From Prinsepia uniflora (Eukaryota; Streptophyta; Magnoliopsida; Rosales; Rosaceae): a stretch of DNA of 64,000 bases. The stretch spans positions 82,518,863-82,582,862 of the forward strand of contig CM064861.1 in assembly GCA_032719365.1 (NCBI GenBank), written 5' to 3'. How positions within the stretch are numbered: position 1 is the stretch's first letter; each line of letters starts with the position of its first letter. The position numbers and the translations under genes are program-made. The notes under the pieces were generated by a model. The model was not told the origin of the DNA. It saw only the letters and a program-made list of their open reading frames with translations, and did no database searches. This document shows positions 45,266 through 55,748 of this stretch, in pieces.

Positions 45266-47819
45266 TGTGACGCCCCGGAAATTCGAAAAAGGAAAAAAAA
45301 ATTGGAAACTTTGGGGAAAATGTCGATTTTGCCCCTAGAATTGGGCGAACGGTTGACTTTTTATTCGAGCGGTCAAACGGACTTTGACCGATGACCGTGA
45401 CGTAGTACGGGGCGTCACGAGTTCACAGACATGTGGCACGTCTAATTCCGGTATTCGAGGAGAAAGTTATGACGTGCGGAAGTTGGTAAAAGGGGCCGAA
45501 AATTAACTTTTTGATCGGGACCTTGTTTGGACTTTCCGGAAGTACCGTTGGATAGTTCTCGGGACGCTGAATCCGTAGACATACGGCATGCGTCAATCGG
45601 AGTCCGAACGAAAACGTTATGAGTCTAGGACGATTAGGGGTATTTTGGTAATTTGTGAGGACAAGGGTAAAACAGTAATTTTGGTTCGGCTAAGTGTGAT
45701 AATTCAACAATTCTGATGAGTCAATATAATTGGTGACTCAAGGCATCCTGGGGTGACACTTGTCACCATGTGGGAATGCTTAGTGGCTTTGGAGCCTAAC
45801 ACAAACAAAATAAACCGCCAATTTCAATTTTGTTTGATTTGATCAAATTGATCGATGAAGAAGGAAAAACAGAGAGTTGCTGAGGCGGGAAGAGGAAGCC
45901 ATAGAGAAAAACAAGTGACATTGAGAGGACAATTGAGGGAAAACAGAACTGAAAAACCCAGAAAAAAACCCGAAAATATCTTTAGGAAAGCTTGGATCGA
46001 ATTTGATGTTGTGCGTGTTTTTGAGTGAAATTGAGGTTGTAGTTAACCTTCTGGGAGTGAGACAAGTCGAACTGGATCAAGAACGAAGGAAATTAAGGTT
46101 ATTTTGGCTTCGAACAGAGAGGGGGAAAGCTTCGGATCTGTGAGCTTGAGTTGTGGAATTAAAGCCATGGAACCATGAAATTGATCAGGGGAATCTATTT
46201 ATAAGGACCCAACGAGGCTTCTTGATGCATCAATTGAATGAAACAGGTGAGAATTTGGGACGATTGGCTGATGAACAGCGCTTCGGTGTTCTTCGCAAAT
46301 CAAGTTTGAGTCGAAGAGATTGAGGTAAGTTAACACCTAATTGATTGTACAGAACTTCAATTGAGATTATAACGATGCAAATGGATGGTTGAATTGTAGA
46401 AATTGATGTCTAATTGATGGCAATCGAACCGGGTTACCTCATGGGTCGCAGGACCCGTTTACCAGTTAAACGGGTGAAGGAGGTAACTGTTCATGGCACT
46501 GTAGCAGGCGCGTGGCACCCACGCGCAGCCACTCACAGCGGTGCGTGGGGGCGCATGAGGGGGAATCCCGAGGTGAGTTCAACATGAAACTTGTCCTATT
46601 TAATGTAATGAAAATTTTTGGTGTTGGTTGCGAGTCGATCGGACACCGTCTCGATAATGTTTCGAGGGTCCGAAGGTTTATGTTACGTATTAAATTAATA
46701 TGAAATTCCCGGAAAATTATGATAAATTAATATGATGATAATTAGGTCCTTAGTGACCCTGAGTAATGATTTTGGACAGGATTCAGGATTCCTAGCAAGT
46801 GTCGGAAATTACGGAAACGCGTGCAGGTCGGGAAGCAAGCGGGTTGGACGGTGTGTGAGTGGACGTTTGCTTTATAAATTGATATGCATGCATAGTTAAA
46901 TGTTTTATATGATTTATGGCGTGATTTGAATTGCAATGATTTGATATGATTATTTTGAGATTTAATGATTATTTTAATCGGTGTTGCGGGCACGTTTTTT
47001 GAGAAAATGTGAAATGATTGTTTTAGGCGCATACCCAGAATTTGTTATTGGTTTTGGCTTGGATGATGAGTTGGGAAATTGATTTAATGGATTTGTGATG
47101 TTTTCGGATATGATTTTACGGATTTGCGTGTATTGAATTATTTAAGAAATGAGATTTGGGCATGTGGCCCCGTGATAATGGTTTTGACATGGTTTTGATA
47201 CTTGATTTGGAATAATGTTTTGATTGTGTATCGATATTTGATGACTCCAGACGTGTAATTCCTGGAGGGACCCCAGATGCGTAATTCCTGGAGAGACCGG
47301 ATGTGTAATTCCCGGTGAGGCTGGATGTGTAATTCCCAGCATTGGATGACGACTCTGGATGTGTAATTCCCAGAGGATCCTCGGATGTGTAATTCCCGAG
47401 TTATATGCTTTATTATATGGTGAACTGGTTTTATAAAGTGATTTAAATGATTCAAATGATTTACGTGGCATTTGGGCTTGAGAGCCGGGATTAAGGTTTT
47501 CATGAGATTTGGCTAGAAAGCCGAAAATGGTTTTTATATGTTGATCTTATGCATGCATGGTTTGATAAACTGGAGGGGAAATGATGTGTTTCAAACGTAT
47601 TTGAAATGATATTATTTTTGTCCACTCACACCTTTTCTGTTTTGATGACCCTCCAGGCCGTGGCACAACGTTCGGGGCTGATCTCGAGGTGGAGGCATGA
47701 ACGGCAGTTATCCCTTGTCTGATAGGTGTTGAAGGCTAGTTTCGGGACTTCAGTTGACTTGTCAGACGGGAGCAGGACCGGGCACGGTTATCGAGGTCCA
47801 GTTGGGACGGGTCCTGTCA
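45266..47819 (+). mobile_element. E10: solo LTR in E8 (2554 bp, duplication CTACG)
   Basis: Starts TGTGACGCCCCGGAAATTCG, ends GACGGGTCCTGTCA, and is flanked by CTACG at 45261-45265 and 47820-47824. It belongs to a different subfamily from E9 (start TGTGACGCC), related to E7 and E12. It has the GC stem GCGCGTGG-cac-CCACGCGC (46508-46526), a strong donor-like GAG|GTAAGT (46325), the hairpin domain (46853-47631) and an acceptor-like CCTCCAG (47656). Confidence 0.95.
46853..47631 (+). other. Bounded hairpin domain of E10 with six same-loop hairpins
   Basis: Boundaries GTGTGAGTGGAC (46853-46864) and GTCCACTCACAC (47620-47631), a perfect 12-bp inverted pair, with ATGCATGCAT at 46884 and 47550. Core array 47245-47400: stems CTCCAG/CTGGAG (47245, 47262), CCAG/CTGG (47273, 47288), ACCGG/CCGGT (47296, 47312), GCTGG/CCAGC (47320, 47336), CTCTGG/CCAGAG (47353, 47370) and CTCGG/CCGAG (47380, 47396). 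Every loop is 11 nt, ATGTGTAATTC or one base different. Confidence 0.85.
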
Positions 47820-49910
47820 CTACGTGAATGCAACCAAAACTCGCTGCACTCACCACGCCACGTAATCCAACATCGTCTGCCACCAAGTAGAAAATGAGAA
47901 ATCTCAGTCACCTAACTTCGATATACTCAACTCTTCCTGATGACCCAAGACAAATCCTGGGTCTAACCAATACACGACCAACGTATTGGTGACAACAACA
48001 ATCATCTACCTCATCTACCATCATATGCCATGGTAGAACCCGAGAAGTCACCCAAAATGACTTCGAAATACCCATTACCAATGCGGAAAACCCGCACTAC
48101 ACTCGTCACCTCAATCATAAACTCTCGATTCCGAAGCTCCAACCCTGTCGGAATCACGTTTAATGGTTTCTATTCCTGAGCTAGAAGTCCTTCTTCGACC
48201 TTTCCGTCCAACGACGAATGTCGATAACTATTATAATAACCCATTCTATCTCTCACAATCAAATTCCTCCTCAAACAAGCCTACCTGAAACTCAGGAGGT
48301 ATGGTCAACCGCAGTCAACCATAACTAATCTGAAATGGACTCTCAAGTCCTCAGCTCATCCAGACGTCATCCACGTGTCCATAACCAAGAGAACTTGGTA
48401 CCCCATCTCACCTATCCGTTTGTATCGTGTATGTAGATACACTCATTCCGAGTGGAATTCATGCAACTCAAGGTTAAACCTCGTATACTATTTACGGATG
48501 TACATATACGGTCTCCAACACTCGCATCTCGTACCTCGAGTCTCAACTACTACTGGATCCTATCCAGTCCATCATTATCCATGATCCACGCCCAAACCAT
48601 AGATATCGAACATAAGCCCATTTTGACGGAGTCACATCCTGACTCGTAACTCATCTTCAACACAATCACCGGCACCAGCACCAGCACTAGTACCAGTATC
48701 ATCACTATCACCTGTCAGCATTAGCACACAAGCATCCACACTAGCATCAACACTAACACTAGCACACCATGTGCAAAACTAAAAACCCTGGATCTCCGCT
48801 CATACCGAGCGACGATCCCGTACCTCTACTTTAATGGGAGAAACTCTGCCTCCGTCATACCTAACAACTCTGGGTATAGTCATCCTGACACTCATACGGA
48901 AAAGAAAACGTCCCCTGAACGTCCCCAATTCCCAACAACCATAATTACAACCACACTCGGTAGTAGTGCCTGCCACAACTCTTGCAGACCTAACCACCAG
49001 ACATCTTGATATCCAGACTTCGCGTCCAACGGAATCAACCACACGTACTACTACTCCGTATCCCCACTCTGGGATTCCATCGACAAGTACCAACCCTGGT
49101 AACCTTTCCGACCAAATCTAACTAGTCGTAACTCGACTAAACCAATGTCGTCTACCAGGTCGCCCGTGACCTTAGTTGTACCAACAACCCATCACAACTA
49201 TGGTAGTACGACAACCAACTAGGTCTAACCGATAAGTACAACTCGATTGCGGAGTGCAGTTCCATCGTTAAGCTGACATGACTAGATCTGACATGGTCGA
49301 CGATCTCAGCTCCGAGAAGTCGTCAAAGTCAACTACTCGCCAACTTACCTTTCCGAACCATACACACTACCTTAGGGTTCCACGATCACACCTAGAGTTC
49401 CCCCTGAACTCAACTTCAAGCTACCAACTGCAGAAAGCAGTAGAATCAACCATCTGACTGACCACGCGGTCCCGACATCGTAAGGACGTCAATCCAATCC
49501 TACCGTAAGTTCAACTAGGATTCCTCGAATCCGACTGCTAACTGCCATGAGCAGTAAATCCATTTACCTCAACAATATCTGACCATCAATGGTCACAATA
49601 CCAAACTATCGTCAAAACGATCCTACGACATCGTGAAGACGATTCCAACTAACCGTCACACGATCAAAACTCCCAAAATATAATTACGTTCCATAGGGTC
49701 AGACACTGTCATCGACGACAGAACTATGGAAACTCCGGCATCAAGTGCCGAACCAAGACATTTCATGATTCAATCCTACTAACTATCGTACCGATATCCC
49801 AACTATGAGGTTGACAACGAACTATAGCCCATAAAGATATTACATCCTCGACCTGCGTACGGAGTAATGCACAAATCGCACTCTAGAATTCAGAGTAACA
49901 TGAGCAAACC
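47820..49910 (-). other. E8 interior, 5' piece
   Basis: Non-coding: the longest open stretches are about 97 codons and match no domain. 48669-48770 is a low-complexity tract of CACCAG/CACTAG/CATCAC units that corresponds in reverse to E11 at about 56755-56835. Many short inverted GTC/GAC words occur but no clear array. Confidence 0.7.
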
Positions 49911-49986
49911 ATGCTCTGATAAGCAATCCTATGCTCTGATAAGCAATCCTTCGCTCTGATAAGCAATCCTATGCTCTGATACCACC
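49911..49986 (-). repeat. Tandem copies of the primer-binding-site region of E8
   Basis: Units of exactly 20 bp start at 49911, 49931, 49951 and 49971 (the last 16 bp, next to the LTR). Each contains CTCTGAT, i.e. ATCAGAG on the minus strand. Only the LTR-adjacent copy reads GGTATCAGAGC as needed for the tRNA-Met primer; the other three read GCTTATCAGAGC. The middle unit has TCGCT for ATGCT. Confidence 0.92.
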
Positions 49987-52800
49987 TGTCAAGACCAGTC
50001 CTCAATCCCCCAGGGATTAACGAGGAACGTCCCTGCTCCCGTCTGACACGGAGTGTCAGACAAGGGAAATTTCCAACATTTGCCCTCCCGGGCTATCAGA
50101 GTACGCCAGGATCCGGAGGAGCTATGTGATATCTCGGTCTCTGCTACAGTCCCCATCATATCCAACCTGAAGGGTATTAAAAACAGAAAGACTGTGAGTG
50201 GACAAAAAGTAGTGAGTTCGTAAATACATTTTATAAAGACCTTTATACCCTTCACTAAAAAGCATGCATGCATAGTAAAACCATTTATCCAATAACATAT
50301 GTTTAAACAACCATAATTAGGGACTCAGCCCCAAGTTCCGTAAATACAAGTCACACGGGCTCCTGCCCAAAACCATTTACAGAAAACCATAACATAATAA
50401 ACATATGTGGGACCTCAGCCCAAATCCATTTATCATCATAAAATAAAATTTCCCAAACCAATTGAAATCATGTTTATCCATTATATTTCATATCCAAGAA
50501 CCTGTCACAGTATATAGAGCTACGTGCGTGCTAACTGGGGTCTCAACCCCAAGTCTCTCCAGGGTCCACCCAGGTCAATGTCCGTAGATCAATGATCCTC
50601 CCCGGAGGTAACGAACCATGCCCATCCTGAGAGTAAGGAACCCAACTGGGGGGCGACTCCACTCAGTCAGTGCTCCGTGACTACTCCGGGGTCCACCCAA
50701 GCCAATGACCCTCCCCGGAGGAGACAATCATATATAAAGGATGGCATATGAAAAACCTTTTGAAATCATTCTTGAAACCGTTCAAGGATTCATGCCCGCC
50801 CCCCATAAGCCGTCATGAACCATAAAATCCTTTCCAAGGGTTCATGCCAGTTCCCATAAACCTTCATGACTCGTAACTCCATTTCAAGGGTTCATGTCGG
50901 TTCCCATAAACCGTCATGAACCATAAAATCCATTCGTAACACATAACTGGGGCCTAGGCCCGTACCCACATACAAACTGGACCTCAGGCCCGATTCGTAA
51001 ACCAACTGGGCCTCATGCCCGATACCTCATTAAATCAAATGGGTCTCATGCCCGATTCCATATTCCAAATCCGAAATCAATTTAAGAACCAATTGGGCCT
51101 CCGACCCGAGAACGTCATTAAAACCGACTTCGAGTCCGAGGGTTCGTGAATCAAATGAGTTTCGAACATGAGTTTACCTTTTCAAATCCAAAACCATTTC
51201 ATGAAATCATATCCAAAACCATAAGTACGGAAAATCAGTGTAAAACTGGAAAACCTCGATTTACGTGCAAGCACGTAAATCGCCTCGTAAAGAGTGAAAC
51301 CATATATATCACAATCATCCAATTCAACATCATAGAATCATAATCATAATCCATATAAAACATTTATGCATGCATCACAGTTTAGAAATCAAGGTCCACT
51401 TACAGACCGTCCGAGCTGCCGCCTCAATTTGCGTGCCATACGGCTCTCCCGAGCCAATCACCGTCACTGTGACTCCCAAACATGTCCAACTATTTTAAAT
51501 CTCAATCTGAAACCTTCCGATACCCCAAACATTATCGAAACGGTGTCCGGTCGACACGAAACCAGTCCCAAAATGTTCGTTACATCGAATAGAAGATTTC
51601 ACGTGTTGAACACTTTCCCAAACAGTGGGACACGCGCCCAATGAAGGCTCCTGCGCGTGAGATCACGCGCCACACTATATCGGTGTCTTCAACCCGCAAT
51701 GAACCGGTTCTCTGGTTCCTGGACCGGTCTGGACCGGTGTGACCGGTCCACGGGTTTTTCCTCCCCTATTTCGGTCCGATTCGATCCCTAATCACTCCAT
51801 TCTTCTTATCCTAACCTCTCCTATCATTTTTAATCATTAAAACAAAGCAAGAACCATATAAAACCCATGGTTCGATTATCCTCCTCACGGTCCATTTTTC
51901 CCGATCAGCCTCCACGGTGTCTCACCCATTAAACCCATTAAAAACCTTCATATCAAGTCCCTAGCAACCTAAATAACCCTATTCAAACGTCCAAAACAAC
52001 CCATAACGCATAAATCGACAAATAGAGGAAAAATGGGTTAACCGATTACCTTCTCAGTTTTTCTCCTCCACGCCGCCGTCCATGGCGGTTCTGGCCGTCC
52101 AGAAGCCGTCCTCAGTCTCTCACAACAATCTTTGGTCTCTCAGATGATCATAAGGGGTGAAGGTTTGGGATTTTGGGTGAAATGAGATCGGGTGGGTTTG
52201 TTTGGATGAATGGAAAGCAAGAAGATGATCGATGGATGTATGTGATGGAATGTCCAGTGAATGGGTGACACTTGTCACTCATCCATTGGGTAGGAACTAA
52301 ATATCTGGGGCCCACTATAATCCAAAAGTCACTTGTCTCGTAATTCATGCAATAATTCCCCGAAACTTCCTTGAACCGTAACTTCGCCGTCTAACGTCCA
52401 AATTCGACGTGCCGCTTGCCTACGGATTCGTATCGTCCCGTTCTACGTAACGGTCCTTGGACCTCAGCCATCGGACCTCCCGGTCCAAATGTCCACTATT
52501 TACCCCTTTCAACTAAAATTACCAAAATGCCCTTAAGCTTCTGAACGTCATAACTTCCTCCTCGAATGTCGGAATTGAACGTACCACCTGTCTATGAACT
52601 TGTGACGTCACGAACTACGTCACGGTCATCGGTAAAATTCCATTTGACCGCCAGATCGAATAGTCAATGTTTTACCCACTCCTAGCGCAAAACGGTCATT
52701 TTGCATCGTTCGTCTAATTCCACCTAACTAATCACCGATTAACCTCACTAATCATGATTAGTCACTAATCTAATCCTGGAATTCGGGATGGGTCGTTACA
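49987..52800 (-). repeat. E8 5' LTR (2814 bp)
   Basis: Borders TGTCAAGACC (49987) and GGTCGTTACA (52800). Same layout as the 3' LTR, with hairpin domain 50192-51405 and a near-palindrome at about 52260-52286. The deletion near 51490 removes about 70 bp present at 39239-39310. Confidence 0.92.
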
Positions 52801-52821
52801 ACAGGGGATTCCAGAATTATA

Positions 52822-55017
52822 TGTAACGACCCATCCCGAATATCGGGATTTAATAATATTTAATTATGATTTACTTCTCTAGGATTAGTTGGGCCGATTT
52901 CGGACGAATTGTGCAAAATGACCGTTTTGCCCCTAGGCGTGGGCAAAACATTGACTTTTAATTCGGATGGTCAAATGGATTTTGACCGATGACCGTGACG
53001 TAGTTTGGGACGTCACGAGTTCATAGATAGGTGGCACGCTCGATTCTGAGGTTCGTCGTGAAAGTTATGATGAACGGAAGTTCAAGGGCATTTTCGTAAT
53101 TTGGACAAAATAAGGGGAAATGTTGACTTTTTGACCGGGATGTCCGATGGCTGAGGGCCAAGGACCGTTACGTAGGTATCGTCGATACGAATCCATTGAC
53201 AGGCGGCACGCCGAAATCCGACTTCGTACGAGGAAGTTATGGTCTGAATCGTGAAATCGGGGAAGTTACGTCTCGGTAACTGTGTTGATTATTTTATTCT
53301 GAAAGGGTTGTTGGAGGACACTTGGATGAGTGACAAGTGTCACTCATCCGATGGCTTGATTGGATCTTGATCCACTAATCATAAACTATATACTAAAGTT
53401 CCACTATGTAATTATTTAGAATTAAAATCCCTGCTTTTGATCTGAACCATCCATCTCACTCCCCAGATTGCATCACAGCCATCCATCTCATCTCTCCCTT
53501 CTATTTCTGATCAGTCCTCAACCGTGTACACCCAAACTTCAATTTTCTTCTACCCTTAATCTCCTCCCTATCCACTGAATTTGTGAACGAAAATTGGAGA
53601 GAATTGAATTTGATTCGAACTGAGATTACACGGGGGATTGACTGAGTGAGGGAGACTGAGAAATCGAAAAATTTGGTTTTTGGGAGGGAAATTCGAAATG
53701 GATGATTTGAGCCGTGAGGATCGAATTTGTTGATTCAGTTCGACTTCTGGGATCAAAACGATCAGCTTTGCAGCAAGAACGATGTGAAACCGTGTCGGAT
53801 TGAGGAAGAACGGAGCTTCCATGGCAGCTTCATTTCGAGCTTGAGTTCAACAGGTTAGAGGTATGAATTCATCAAATTGATTTTGCAGAAACATCCCTTA
53901 CACTCTCACGATGCTTACTCTATGAATTAATTTAGAAATCAGGGACGGAATCGGTGAACCCGAATTGGAAACCCGTCAAGGATCGATCGAGAGTCGTGAG
54001 GATTTGGACCCTAAATTGTGTAATTCGATTTACAGAACTTAAATGGCGATGGATTAGATGGGATCAGTTGAATGAACGGATTGAATTGATGTCGAATTGG
54101 ATGTGATTGAACCGGGTCCTATCACGGGTTTTTCAACCCGTTTTACAGACAAACGGGTGAGAGGGATGACTGTGCGGGTACTGTAGTTGGCGCGTGGCTT
54201 CCACGCGCAGCCGCTTGCGGTGGGGCGTAGGGGCCCGTGAGTGCGAATCCCGAGGTATGATCAACATGACTTTTGTCCTATACAATGTAATGAACATTTT
54301 GGCGTTGGTTTCGTGTCGATGGGATTCCGTCTCGATATTTTTCGGGACGTCCGAAGGTTTTTAATCCAGTTTAAAAATACTTAAAAATTCGGGAAAATTA
54401 CGGGACTTTAATGGGATGTTAATGTGGAGGTTAGTGACCCTCTAATGTGATTTGGACAGGATTGGGAGTCCCGGTGTTAGTGGTGTGGCCCGAGAAGGCC
54501 TATGGCACGCGTATCGAGGCGCTCGGTTAAACGGTCTGTGAGTGGACATTGGTTGTATAAATTCGATGCATGCATAACTGTTTCATGATTGTTATAATTG
54601 TGATTATATGATTTATTTTGGATATCAGTGAATTTATATGTTTTCACGCATTTCGAGGCAATTTACGTGTTTGCACGTGAATCGAGGTTTCTGGATTTGC
54701 ACTGATTTCCATAAATATGGATGGATATGATTTCATGAAACGGTTACGGATTTGATAAAGTAAAATCGGGCCAGGGGTCCAGTTAACTTGTGAAATCGGG
54801 CCAGGGGCCCAGTTAACTTATGAAATCGGGTCAGGGGCCCAGTTGATTTATATATGCGATTTTGGGTCGGGGACCCTAAAATGGAATTGAATAAATGATT
54901 TTGGATTTAAATCCACTATTTGGACTTATGACGGTTTTATGGAAATTCGGGGCAGGGCCCTTGTGATATTTTGGAAATGAATAATAAAATGTGTTCCATA
55001 AAACCATCTCGATATGA

Positions 55018-55053
<36 letters not shown>

Positions 55054-55731
55054 TGGTCTCCTCCAAGTGTCGGGGACACTGGAGAAGTCACGGTGCATTG
55101 CCTGCGAGGGCTCATTGTACGGAGCTACCGGACCGTATAGTGATCCAGGAGCAGGATTGCTAGACGTCATAGACGTCAGACATCGGGGATGTCAGAGATA
55201 TGGACCCGGTGAGACCCCGGGCAGCACGCGTTGCTTAATACCGTGAGATATGACGTCTGGAACGTCAAGCGTCTAGGACGCTAGGCATCGGGGATGCCGG
55301 AGATGGAAAAATAATAAATGAATATTACTGGATTGATGAAATAACTCTTGAATTGACTTTTGGGAAATTGAAACTATGCTTTGGTTTCCGGGCTAAGGCC
55401 CTAATGGTTATTTCTAAATAAATGTGTGATCATTGGTTTTTGGCGCATGCATATGTTTTTACTGAGGGGCATAAATGTCTTATAAATGTTTTAAACAGAC
55501 TTGTTTATTTCCGTCCACTCACAGCTTTTGTTTTTAATGCCCTTCAGGTTGATTCTGGATGCGACTGCAGCAGAGACTTGAGCATCGCACACCTCCTCCA
55601 TCGATCCTTACGCACTCTGGAAGCCCGTATGGGCAGTGGCAATAGGTTATCCCTTGTCCGACACCTCTTGTCAGACGGGAGCATGACACATCCCATGGTA
55701 ATCCCGGGGGGGATTGGGATGGGTCGTGTCA
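52822..55731 (+). repeat. E11 5' LTR (2910 bp)
   Basis: Starts TGTAACGACCCATCCCGAAT, ends GGGATGGGTCGTGTCA. Modules 52990-53230; palindrome arms GGATGAGTGACA and TGTCACTCATCC at 53324-53349; GC stem GCGCGTGG-ctt-CCACGCGC at 54190-54208; hairpin domain 54536-55524; (TA)n 55020-55051; acceptor-like CCCTTCAG ending 55547. Confidence 0.95.
54536..55524 (+). other. Bounded hairpin domain of the E11 5' LTR
   Basis: Boundaries CTGTGAGTGGAC (54536-54547) and GTCCACTCACAG (55513-55524), perfectly complementary. First array: GGGCC-AGG-GGTCC (54768), GGGCC-AGG-GGCCC (54798), GGGTC-AGG-GGCCC (54828), GGGTC-GGG-GACCC (54864-54876). Second array: AGTGTC-GGG-GACACT (55066-55080, extended by CTCC/GGAG), GACGTC-ATA-GACGTC (55163), GACATC-GGG-GATGTC (55179), TGACGT/ACGTCA (55251), AGCGTC-TAG-GACGCT (55268), GGCATC-GGG-GATGCC (55284-55298). 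Confidence 0.78.
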
Positions 55732-55748
55732 AGTGGTATTAGAGCAGG
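55732..55748 (+). other. E11 primer-binding site
   Basis: AGTGGTATTAGAGCAGG follows the LTR directly. It matches the tRNA-iMet site TGGTATCAGAGC with one change (T for C). Confidence 0.85.

Larger units (their letters stand above)
37739..52800 (-). mobile_element. E8: non-autonomous LTR retrotransposon with two nested solo LTRs
   Basis: Minus-strand element: 5' LTR 49987-52800, primer site 49973-49986, interior in three pieces (49986-47820, 45265-44531, 41476-40635; about 3.7 kb together), purine tract next to 40634, and 3' LTR 37739-40634. No gag, protease, RT or integrase is visible. The interior resembles that of E11 by eye (for example the GTTGTCAACCT stretch near the primer site and the CACCAGCACCAG tract). 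The LTRs differ by many substitutions and a roughly 70-bp deletion near 51490, so E8 is older than E11. Confidence 0.9.

Noticed and set aside
47245..47400. CRISPR-like appearance of constant loops with variable flanks
   Set aside because: The variable parts are mutually complementary arms of 4-6 bp, not spacers, and the context is a plant LTR.
55422..55742. About 100-codon frames recurring at LTR 3' ends (also 61992-62351, 44275-44460, 37741-38025, 49989-50273)
   Set aside because: Recurrence follows from LTR homology. The frames cross the boundary motif and LTR end, and differ between copies by frame-breaking changes.
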